From the NCBI GenBank assembly GCA_036382775.1, contig DASVHD010000030.1:1-64000 (forward strand): a stretch of 64,000 bases of DNA, given 5' to 3'. Positions 54,199 to 61,207 of this stretch are shown here, one piece after another. Origin of the DNA: a bacterium (GTDB lineage Bacteria > Hydrothermota > Tepidihabitantia > SM23-42 > JAOAFX01). The notes beneath the pieces are model-generated. The model was not told where the DNA came from. It made no database searches and saw only the letters and a program-made list of their open reading frames with translations. A program made the translations under genes and the position numbers. Numbering within the stretch: the first letter of the stretch is position 1; the number at the start of each line of letters is the position of its first letter.

Positions 54199-54312
54199 TT
54201 AACCCATGCTCATATCATCCGCCCGACCTGCGGGCGGACCGTTGAGTGACTGCCATTCTGCCGCAATAACAAAAAGCGGCAGGAGCATGATTACTGCTAA
54301 TAGTCTACGCAT
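54199..54312 (-). pseudogene. 5' piece of the BNR gene: signal peptide cut off by in-frame TAA
   Basis: AGGAGG, 5 nt, ATG at 54312, then MRRLLAVIMLLPLFVIAA (a good signal peptide) and EWQSLNGPPAGRADDMSMG. A TAA at codon 38 (54201-54199) follows, and the same frame then continues HAGQYIIYAADQTHKLYKS directly into the BNR protein. Sequence character is unbroken across the stop, so this is one gene with a nonsense change or base-call error. A 6-bp inverted repeat (AGCATG/CATGCT) surrounds the stop. Confidence 0.8.
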
Positions 54313-54340
54313 GACAACCTCCTATTTTTCTTTTATGCAC

Positions 54341-55804
54341 TTACTTGATTTTTATTACCTTCTTGACCACGCATCCCTCGCCTGCCCGCACTGCAACAAA
54401 ATAAACCCCGCAGGGCAGGTCTCTCGTGTCTATCGTACACGGCTTTGATTCATATTTTATTCTGTTGCTAACTACCTCCTTTCCGCTCACATCAAATAAT
54501 CTTATTGACATGTCCTCAATCCTGAATCGTGTATCCTGTATCCTGCATCCAATCTTTAGCTCTTGACTGAACGGATTCGGGTACACCTCCACTTTTATCC
54601 TCGAAGGTACAGATACTTGCCCTACTTCACTGACTCCCCACGAAAGGTCTTTGCGCTTGTAGTACAGCATCCAAGGCTGGTTATTACCATAATCGCGCAA
54701 ATCGGACCAGAAAAGATGCAAATAACCACCGCTGCAGGCAAGCGAAGGACCGATGGATTTGTAAAGCGCATCGGTCAGTCTTACCTCAGACCCCCAACTC
54801 TGCCCCAAATCACTACTCATCCGATAATATATCTCAAAATTGTTGTCAAAACCATTACGGTCATCCTCCCAGACTAGATGCAAATTATTCCCTTCCGCAA
54901 GAATATCCGATGCCACGGCCCGATGCAGAACGGTCAAGGAGTCAATCGGTTCCCAGGTATTGCCTGAATCTCTGCTTGCCCGATAGAAAATATCACCAGT
55001 CCAGGCATAGGGGGAATACTTATAGTCATACCAGGTGATATGAATACCAGAACTATCATCCGTATCCATTGCTGGCATTTGAGAACCGCTCGCAATACCT
55101 TCAGAAACAAGCTGGCTATCAAACCAAGTCTCACCATGATCAAAACTGCGGACATTATAAATTTCTGGAGTGTATTCATAGGAAACGACAATATCCGACG
55201 CATTGTTTAATATGCTTCTTAAAGTTGGTGAATCATGTGCCGGCGTGATTGTTTGAATTGGTTCCCAATTATTGCCGCCATTGTAGCTTTTTGTAAATCG
55301 CAAGACGCCCAATGAACCTATTGTTCCTGCAATATAAACTGTATCCCCAATTGCTTGAATTGATGAATAACCCATACCTGGAATTATTGAGTCTATATCA
55401 CGCCAGGTAGAACCACCATCAGTACTTCGCTTGTAAAGTAAGCCAAAATCATCTTCAAACCATATGACATGAATGAGATTTCCGGAAACTGCAATCTGAG
55501 GTAATGCAGAAACCTGCGTATCCTCCACACTCAACAACACATCCGGTCCCCAGGTCTCGCCTGCATCCGTGCTGCGCTTGTAAAAAACTTCGTCGTGCAT
55601 AACTGATAAGCTATCCACGAAATTCTTCCACCAGACCAAGTGAATTGTGTCACCGCAGCAAGCCGCCCTTGGGTCTGCATTATAGGCATAATCAAAAGTC
55701 AACCTCGTATCCGGTCCCCAGCCGACTTGGGAATATAAGTAAGAAGTAGGAAGAAAGAAGTAAGAAGTTAAAAGAATAAAATAAAACTTGCTGGTTTTTT
55801 TCAT
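54341..55804 (-). CDS. BNR/sialidase-fold secreted protein with type-A sorting domain
   Basis: A 487-aa protein: signal peptide MKKTSKFYFILLTSYFFLP, then a propeller with Asp-box repeats (YKRSTDAGETWGPDV, YKRSTDGGSTWRDI, YRASRDSGNTWEPI). The C-terminal sorting domain has VYPNPFSQELKI, IRLFDVSGKEV and LPCGVYFVAVR. Two oddities are seen. The signal peptide (LLTSYFFLPTSYLY) is encoded by a TTCTTACTTC-type word repeat. The sorting domain carries an insert IQDTRFRIED encoded by TATCCTG words. It is transcribed from its own promoter and is followed 28 bp later by the larger BNR gene. Confidence 0.85.
   Translation of the reverse strand: MKKTSKFYFILLTSYFFLPTSYLYSQVGWGPDTRLTFDYAYNADPRAACCGDTIHLVWWKNFVDSLSVMHDEVFYKRSTDAGETWGPDVLLSVEDTQVSALPQIAVSGNLIHVIWFEDDFGLLYKRSTDGGSTWRDIDSIIPGMGYSSIQAIGDTVYIAGTIGSLGVLRFTKSYNGGNNWEPIQTITPAHDSPTLRSILNNASDIVVSYEYTPEIYNVRSFDHGETWFDSQLVSEGIASGSQMPAMDTDDSSGIHITWYDYKYSPYAWTGDIFYRASRDSGNTWEPIDSLTVLHRAVASDILAEGNNLHLVWEDDRNGFDNNFEIYYRMSSDLGQSWGSEVRLTDALYKSIGPSLACSGGYLHLFWSDLRDYGNNQPWMLYYKRKDLSWGVSEVGQVSVPSRIKVEVYPNPFSQELKIGCRIQDTRFRIEDMSIRLFDVSGKEVVSNRIKYESKPCTIDTRDLPCGVYFVAVRAGEGCVVKKVIKIK
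54513..54552. repeat. TATCCTG word repeat inside a sorting-domain coding region
   Basis: Words CCTCAATCCTGAATC, GTGTATCCTGTATCCTGC and ATCC in near tandem. They encode the extra IQDTRFRIED residues between the first and second strands of the type-A domain. Confidence 0.6.
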
Positions 55805-55819
55805 TACTGCCTCTACATT

Positions 55820-55847
55820 ATTATAATACTCATGCCGTTGATGTCAA
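55820..55847 (-). promoter_or_regulatory. Promoter of the BNR gene pair
   Basis: Minus-strand CCC-TTGACA (55847-55842), a 16-nt spacer and TATAAT (55825-55820), 15 nt before the ATG at 55804. Confidence 0.8.
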
Positions 55848-55870
55848 GGGTTTAAACGTTAAAGCGCTAC

Positions 55871-55899
55871 TTGTCAACCGGAATAAAATCGGATACAAT
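55871..55899 (+). promoter_or_regulatory. Possible promoter of the HEAT-lipoprotein gene
   Basis: TTGTCA (55871-55876), a 17-nt spacer and TACAAT (55894-55899); a second TATAAT lies at 55903-55908 without a good -35. It is divergent from the BNR promoter within 119 bp. Confidence 0.45.
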
Positions 55900-55923
55900 T
55901 GGTATAATTAGCAGGAACCAACA

Positions 55924-57636
55924 ATGATGCCCATCGAGAGACAAAAAGTCACCACCTGGTGTGCATCCGTAATAATGATATGCATGATCCCTTCGCTCTC
56001 CTGCAGCGCCGGGCCGGATGACCTTTCCAGGCTGGACTGGCAGTCCTACCAGAACACCATCTGTCTAAACATTTTCCACGGCGAGATCGTGCTGCCGGCA
56101 CTGGGACACGGGCATATCTGCGGACACCCGACGCCCAACTGCAACCAGGCGTACTGCGGCGCCTGCGCTGCCGAAAAAGGCGCTTGCGAAGTGTGCGGCA
56201 AGAAAAACACCTGGCTTAAGAACACGGATCCCGCGACCGAAGCCTCACTGCTTCTGGCAATGCTGAAATATTCCAAGGATACCGAGGCGAGGCGCGTCGC
56301 CATTTACGCGCTCGGGCAGATAAATAATGAAGACGCGGTCAAAAAGGTCATGGCCTATGCCGGCGACCGTAACCTGTGGATGCAGATCGCCCTATTCCTC
56401 GGCGAAATAAAAGACGATAAATACGCGGGCTTTCTACAGACCATCCTGCACAGCGCCCGCGACGACTATTTTGGCGACGAAAACCGCGATATCGAGAAAG
56501 AATACTACATCGCTCAGTCTGCCCAGGCCGCGGCAAACAGCCTTGCCAGGATCGGTACCGGCAAAGCAAAAAGGATCCTTATCAATGCTGCGCTTCATGG
56601 CCGGCTCTGGGAAAGATGCTACGCGATCACCGCGCTGGGGGAGTTCCGGGACGATGACGTCCGGAACGCGCTCCATAAGTGCCTGCGCGAGTTCTTCGCT
56701 GAAAACAGCGACTGGAAATGGATCCCGGGCAGGGACCTGATCGGCGCGGCTCTTGGTTCCCTGGCCAAGAACGGCAACAAGGAAACGGCCTTGCTCGTAT
56801 TGGGTTATATTATCGATCCCGGTTGTGACTTCCTGTATGAAGATCTAAGGCAATGTCTTTCCAGCGCAGGCAAGTCCGCGGTCCCCGAGATCATCCGCTC
56901 AACGCAGGCTAACCTGCGGAATATACCCGTGGATTACGCCAACCAGATCCTCATTGAATCCTTAGGCGCGATCGGCGATACTGCGGCAGTAGATTTTTTT
57001 ATCACCCTGCTCGATACCACCTATGCAGACGAGTATCTTGAGCGGGATATCAAGAACAAGGTCCTTGAGAGTATCGGTAAGGTCAAAGGGCACAAGGCAT
57101 TTGACGCTGTCGTCAGGGAACTAATGCAGGGCCGGGATGAATGGACGCGACAGGTCGCGGCTCAGGCCCTTGGGCAGCTCGGCGGCAGGCTGGCCTTTGA
57201 CGCGCTGGTCGATAAGCTCAAAGCGGCCGATGGCGGGTACGTTACTCAGGAATGCCTGAACAGCCTGAACGCTATCGCCTTTAAGGAGTTAAAGAACGAC
57301 AGTCTCAAGCTCGTAGCCGTAAAATGGACCGCGCTCAAGAACAGCTCTGATGCCGCCTTTCAGCTCATGCAGGAACCAATGAACAATGGCGAAACCTGGG
57401 CGGTCGAGTATTACTTTGAGATCATAAATAAGGTATCGGTAAAATATAACTTGTCGTATATCGTGCAACTCCTTGATTGCCGTGACAAAAAGGTCTTTGA
57501 CCGGACGATCGCGTTCTTAAAAAAGCTGACCAAACTCAACATTACGGTCAGGTTCACGGATCCGGTGGGCGTAAAAAATACTTACAAAAATAAAGTCTGG
57601 GAATGGTTCCAGGATAATTATAACACCTTGAATTAA
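55924..57636 (+). CDS. HEAT-repeat lipoprotein with Cys/His cluster
   Basis: A 570-aa predicted lipoprotein: an N-terminal hydrophobic stretch with lipobox SLSC, then a Cys/His cluster at residues 58-92 (HGHICGHPTPNCNQAYCGAC and CEVCGKK) that could bind zinc or iron-sulfur. At least seven HEAT-like helical repeats follow (EARRVAIYALGQINNEDA, WTRQVAAQALGQLGG). The combination of a secreted metal-binding knuckle and a HEAT solenoid is not one I recognise as a named family. It stands alone on the plus strand. A protein-protein scaffold on the cell surface or periplasm is possible. Confidence 0.75.
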   Translation: MMPIERQKVTTWCASVIMICMIPSLSCSAGPDDLSRLDWQSYQNTICLNIFHGEIVLPALGHGHICGHPTPNCNQAYCGACAAEKGACEVCGKKNTWLKNTDPATEASLLLAMLKYSKDTEARRVAIYALGQINNEDAVKKVMAYAGDRNLWMQIALFLGEIKDDKYAGFLQTILHSARDDYFGDENRDIEKEYYIAQSAQAAANSLARIGTGKAKRILINAALHGRLWERCYAITALGEFRDDDVRNALHKCLREFFAENSDWKWIPGRDLIGAALGSLAKNGNKETALLVLGYIIDPGCDFLYEDLRQCLSSAGKSAVPEIIRSTQANLRNIPVDYANQILIESLGAIGDTAAVDFFITLLDTTYADEYLERDIKNKVLESIGKVKGHKAFDAVVRELMQGRDEWTRQVAAQALGQLGGRLAFDALVDKLKAADGGYVTQECLNSLNAIAFKELKNDSLKLVAVKWTALKNSSDAAFQLMQEPMNNGETWAVEYYFEIINKVSVKYNLSYIVQLLDCRDKKVFDRTIAFLKKLTKLNITVRFTDPVGVKNTYKNKVWEWFQDNYNTLN

Positions 57637-57722
57637 TCCGAACGATATCGAATGGCGCGAATTTGCTAATTAATGGATATTCGCCTTATTAGTTATCATT
57701 CGCAATATTCGCATTCACATCA

Positions 57723-58715
57723 TCAGATGAGGAATTTAAAAATCAGCATCACGACTAAAGCCAGGATCAAAAAGATCAGGAAATAAAGCGCGATATCGAC
57801 TTTTTTCTTTTTCTTTTTCACCTTTTTTATTATCGTCGTCGATTCCCGCTCCTGATCAATGCCGGAAATAAGTTCCTGAAGGTCGGCTTCGACCGACGCC
57901 TGATGCTTCCAACCGAGATAACGTTTTAGATCTTTCAGCATTTCTTCTGCGGTCTTATACCGTCGCCGGGCACTGCGCTTCATGGCCCGGTTGACGATGC
58001 GGCTAAGCCGCGCGCTGTGATGGGGATCCAGCCAGAACGGTGACCGGTAGTTGCCCCGGCAGATCTTGGCGATAATACCCTGGCTTTTGTCACCGGTAAA
58101 GGGTTTTTTAGCGGTCAGCATTTCGTACAGCACGATACCCATCGAATAGACATCGGACTGGAACGAAACCTTCGCGCCCGAAGCTTGTTCCGGCGACATG
58201 TAGAACGGCGTGCCGATGATCATACCCGGGGTCGTTAGGTCGGGCGCGTCGACATCGCGAGCCACGCCGAAATCGGTGAGCTTTACCGCGCCGTCCCTGG
58301 AGATCAGCACGTTCTTGGGCTTGATGTCACGGTGGATGATATTGTTGCGGTGGGCGCAGGCCAGGGCCTGGCAGATCTCGTGCGCGATCGCAGCCGCCGT
58401 GTCCGGGTGCATAGGCGACGCCCGCTTTATGACCTCGTCGAGATCGACACCCTCGACATATTCCATCACGAGATAGTTAGCGCCGCCTTCCTTGAAATAA
58501 TCATAGATCTCCACGATGTTCTGGTGGTGAAGGTTCGCACACAAGATTGCTTCGCGTTTGAACCGTGCCTGGGCGTCCGAGCTCAAACCCCTGCTCATCT
58601 CCTTGAGCACGACCGTCCGGTTAAGGGAAGGCTGGAGCGCCGTGTAGACGTGCCCCATACCGCCTTTGCCGATCGCTTTCAGGACCTTGTACGCGCCGAT
58701 CGTCTCTTTAGCCAT
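57723..58715 (-). CDS. Ser/Thr protein kinase with C-terminal membrane anchor
   Basis: A 330-aa PknB-type kinase: Gly loop IGKGGMGHVY, the ATP-binding lysine in VVLKEMS, catalytic loop HRDIKPKN, DFGVARD, and the SPEQAS motif in place of APE. The C-terminus is a Lys-rich stretch (KKVKKKKKKVD) and one transmembrane helix (ALYFLIFLILALVVMLIF), with no extracellular sensor. The start overlaps the FHA-GGDEF gene by 8 nt. FHA domains bind phosphothreonine, so the neighbour is a natural substrate or partner. Confidence 0.9.
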   Translation of the reverse strand: MAKETIGAYKVLKAIGKGGMGHVYTALQPSLNRTVVLKEMSRGLSSDAQARFKREAILCANLHHQNIVEIYDYFKEGGANYLVMEYVEGVDLDEVIKRASPMHPDTAAAIAHEICQALACAHRNNIIHRDIKPKNVLISRDGAVKLTDFGVARDVDAPDLTTPGMIIGTPFYMSPEQASGAKVSFQSDVYSMGIVLYEMLTAKKPFTGDKSQGIIAKICRGNYRSPFWLDPHHSARLSRIVNRAMKRSARRRYKTAEEMLKDLKRYLGWKHQASVEADLQELISGIDQERESTTIIKKVKKKKKKVDIALYFLIFLILALVVMLIFKFLI

Positions 58716-59670
58716 GGTATTTCACGACACGGTTGCGACCGCCGGATTTCGCCTGGTACAGGGCCTGATCGGCTAAGCGCAGCAGATCGTCGCACTTCTG
58801 GCAGTGCTCGGGAAACGTCGCGATCCCGGCGCTGATCGTGATCGGGAACCTTAGCATGCCGGGAGTTGCCCGTTCGACCAGGTTGCGCAGCGATTCTGCC
58901 GCGGCCCAGGCATTGCCCGAGGACATCCCGAAGCAAAGGGCAACGAATTCCTCTCCCCCGTACCGGGCGACCATATCTTCCTTGCGCAGCGCCGTGCGGA
59001 TCAACTGCGCGACCGCTTTCAAAGCCTCGTCTCCCTGGGCGTGACCGTACGTGTCGTTCACTTTTTTGAAATGATCGATATCGATGAAAATAAGGGATAA
59101 TGGCTTCTTGGCCAGGCGGGCCTGGTCGAACCATTCATTTATGGTCCGGTCGAACAAGGCGCGGTTGTCAAGACTGGTCAGCCGGTCCTGGTGCGCCAGA
59201 CGCTTGTATTTATCCCGGCTTTTGGTCAGCCGCTTTTGGAACCTGGAAAATTCCCGCGCTACTTCACGGCTCTGGATCTTCTGCTCCAGGGATTGTGCGT
59301 GGTCGGCCAGGCTTTGGGTTTCCGTGCCCGGTGTTTCCACCTGTGTCTGGTCAGTGATCCCCTGAATGCCCTCGCCGTCGTCGTATACGACCGTGCATTC
59401 GCCGATCGCGATCTCGTCTCCATGCTTCAGCACGGCGGTTTTGACCGTCTTGCCGTTGACGCGCGTGCCGTTGGCGCTGCCGATATCTTCGATCATGCAA
59501 TGCTCCAGCGTGCACGTGATCCGCGCATGGCTTCGGGAAACGGATTTGCCGTCAAGAATGATGTCATTGGTGTGGGAACGTCCGATCGAATATTTTTTTT
59601 CCGCGAGACTGATGGATCTCAGCATAATGCGCCCGTCGACAAGATGGAGCGATCTGGTTTTCGCCCTCAT
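58708..59670 (-). CDS. FHA-GGDEF protein (diguanylate cyclase)
   Basis: A 320-aa protein with an N-terminal FHA domain (YSIGRSHTNDIIL, SVSRSHARI, GSANGTRVNG), a central coiled coil, and a C-terminal GGDEF domain (FIDIDHFKKVNDTYGHAQG, then ARYGGEEF). The intact GGEEF active site predicts synthesis of c-di-GMP. The ATG is 6 nt downstream of a perfect -10 box (leaderless). It is coupled to a Ser/Thr kinase gene; phosphothreonine sensing coupled to c-di-GMP output is inferred. Confidence 0.92.
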   Translation of the reverse strand: MRAKTRSLHLVDGRIMLRSISLAEKKYSIGRSHTNDIILDGKSVSRSHARITCTLEHCMIEDIGSANGTRVNGKTVKTAVLKHGDEIAIGECTVVYDDGEGIQGITDQTQVETPGTETQSLADHAQSLEQKIQSREVAREFSRFQKRLTKSRDKYKRLAHQDRLTSLDNRALFDRTINEWFDQARLAKKPLSLIFIDIDHFKKVNDTYGHAQGDEALKAVAQLIRTALRKEDMVARYGGEEFVALCFGMSSGNAWAAAESLRNLVERATPGMLRFPITISAGIATFPEHCQKCDDLLRLADQALYQAKSGGRNRVVKYHG

Positions 59671-59676
59671 GCCGAC

Positions 59677-59704
59677 ATTATAAATCGTAACATCGCCGTG
59701 TCAA
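59677..59704 (-). promoter_or_regulatory. Promoter of the FHA-GGDEF/kinase operon
   Basis: Minus-strand CCC-TTGACA (59704-59699), a 16-nt spacer and TATAAT (59682-59677), with 6 nt to the ATG at 59670. Confidence 0.8.
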
Positions 59705-59743
59705 GGGTCAGCCCGGCATGTTTGTTTATCCGGGACCGATCGT

Positions 59744-59776
59744 AAAAAAACGGGGGGTCGCGGTGCGACCCCCCGT
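59744..59776 (-). terminator. Strong rho-independent terminator of the FG-GAP gene
   Basis: On the minus strand, a 12-bp stem ACGGGGGGTCGC / GCGACCCCCCGT with a 3-nt loop is followed by seven T residues. It lies 21 bp after the stop at 59798. Confidence 0.92.
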
Positions 59777-59797
59777 AAATTGCGCTGCAGCGAACGT

Positions 59798-60676
59798 CTA
59801 TTTGACGACGATGATCCGCGCCGCATGGGATTCTGACTGCGAACTAACCCGCAGCCAGTACACTCCGGCCGGGATGTCGGCGGTGTTCCACTGGAACTCA
59901 TAGACGCCGGGCGTTCTGGTGCCGTCGGCAATGCGCTCAATCATCCTGCCGTCCGCGGAATAGACCGCAGACTTGACCGTGCAGGTTGTCGTGACCGCGA
60001 AAACGAACGAAGCGTTCGTTCTAACCACATTGGGGCAGACCGCCAGATCCCTGATCAGGAACTGGTTCACGCCCTCCTGGACGCCGACGATCGTGGAATT
60101 TTCGTACAATTCCACAAAACCGTCGTAGCCGCTGATCAGCAGATCCTTATCACCGTCACCGCGCCAGTCGACAAAGTAGATCCGCGATCCATAATAAGCA
60201 TCGACAGGCAAGCCGTCGATCTGTTTGAGGGTATCGTATGCCGCATTGAACACGGGAGCGGCGTTCGTGCCGACATTCCGGTAGAAAAACACCAGACCAT
60301 CGCCCTGACCGATAAGCAGATCTTTCTTTGAGTCGTTGTCAAGGTCGACTATCCTGGGCGTCACGCGGTACTGGTATATCTGGCTGCCACCGGCAGAGAT
60401 GCAGGTATATGTCGTGAAGACCGGGCTTGCGTTCGTGCCGGTGTTAAGATAGACCCTGATGTTCCCGGTATTAGGCGCAACGGGGCTTTCCTCGCCGGTG
60501 ATCAGGTCTTTCCTGCCGTCCTCGTTCCAGTCGTTAATCTCGGGGTTGGAATTGTAGTTCACCATGATGTTGACGCCGCTGGCCTGTAAAGTGTCTGCCA
60601 GATGCAGCCCGGCGCGAGCGGTTTCGACATACAGCATAATGTAGCCGTTGCGGTCGCCGGTCAGTATGTCACGCAA
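59798..60676 (-). CDS. FG-GAP/VCBS repeat secreted protein, C-terminal part with type-A sorting domain
   Basis: A 292-aa open frame (TTG at 60676, open back to 60721) containing FG-GAP-like repeats D-x-N/D-x-D-G-x-x-D-L (NDWNEDGRKDLITG, DLDNDSKKDLLIG, DWRGDGDKDLLISG). The end is a type-A sorting-like domain (SAVYSADGRMIE, IPAGVYWLRV). The frame is continuous with the upstream piece at 60722-61015 except for one in-frame TGA, so the two are parts of one gene of about 405 codons. Extracellular, calcium-binding repeat role inferred. Confidence 0.75.
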   Translation of the reverse strand: MRDILTGDRNGYIMLYVETARAGLHLADTLQASGVNIMVNYNSNPEINDWNEDGRKDLITGEESPVAPNTGNIRVYLNTGTNASPVFTTYTCISAGGSQIYQYRVTPRIVDLDNDSKKDLLIGQGDGLVFFYRNVGTNAAPVFNAAYDTLKQIDGLPVDAYYGSRIYFVDWRGDGDKDLLISGYDGFVELYENSTIVGVQEGVNQFLIRDLAVCPNVVRTNASFVFAVTTTCTVKSAVYSADGRMIERIADGTRTPGVYEFQWNTADIPAGVYWLRVSSQSESHAARIIVVK

Positions 60677-60721
60677 CCCGTCCTGATTCCAATCGCAAAC
60701 TGCGATTGCTGAACCCTGGCA

Positions 60722-61015
60722 TCAGCTCGCGTAGACGGTTATCGGCGTGCCGTCGGCGTATAAATAGGAATATCCGTTGAACGAAGGGTTGTTATTGGTC
60801 CCGTAGTTCTTGAAAAATGAGATATTGCCTGACGAGAACTGGCCGCATACCAGGTCCTTTTTGCCGTCGCTGTCCCAGTCGTACACGAATGGCGAGCCAT
60901 ACCATGATACATCGATGTTCACGCCGCCGCTCTTCAAGGTCTCAGGCGCAAAAAACACGGGCGCGGCATTCACCGCGCATAGAATGGAGCATACTACTAA
61001 CATATACTTCACCAT
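60722..61015 (-). CDS. FG-GAP secreted protein, N-terminal part ending at in-frame TGA
   Basis: A 97-aa frame: GGAGG, then ATG at 61015, signal peptide MVKYMLVVCSILCAVNAA and one FG-GAP repeat (YDWDSDGKKDLVCG). After DGTPITVYAS the frame meets TGA (60724-60722) and continues without shift as CQGSAIAVCDWNQDGLRDI, which completes the next repeat. TGA is an ordinary stop elsewhere in this window, so this is most likely a nonsense mutation. Confidence 0.75.
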   Translation of the reverse strand: MVKYMLVVCSILCAVNAAPVFFAPETLKSGGVNIDVSWYGSPFVYDWDSDGKKDLVCGQFSSGNISFFKNYGTNNNPSFNGYSYLYADGTPITVYAS

Positions 61016-61062
61016 CGAACCTCCTTCCTTTTTATTATAAAATCGTTTTATCCTAATGTATT

Positions 61063-61090
61063 ATTATAATAACAATTCATCGTTTGTCAA
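61063..61090 (-). promoter_or_regulatory. Promoter of the FG-GAP gene
   Basis: Minus-strand CCC-TTGACA (61090-61085), a 16-nt spacer and TATAAT (61068-61063), followed by a leader with a GGAAGGAGG ribosome site. Confidence 0.8.
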
Positions 61091-61170
61091 GGGTTTAAGT
61101 CTACAAGAACATGCATTAAATATTTTTTGTCTAACCGCACTCTTTCAAAGACGGATTGGCTTTGCCGCCC

Positions 61171-61198
61171 TTGCCGTGCCCGCCTTTTTGCTTATAAT
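61171..61198 (+). promoter_or_regulatory. Promoter of the patatin gene
   Basis: TTGCCG (61171-61176), a 16-nt spacer and TATAAT (61193-61198), 9 nt before the ATG at 61208. No ribosome site is present, so a near-leaderless message is predicted. Confidence 0.6.
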
Positions 61199-61207
61199 TC
61201 ACCACCT

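Noticed and set aside
54199-60724. Stop-codon reassignment as explanation of the two in-frame stops
   Set aside because: Both TAA and TGA end many well-supported genes here (for example TGA in the ATGA overlaps of murA/ispG and accB), and the two interrupted genes use different stops.
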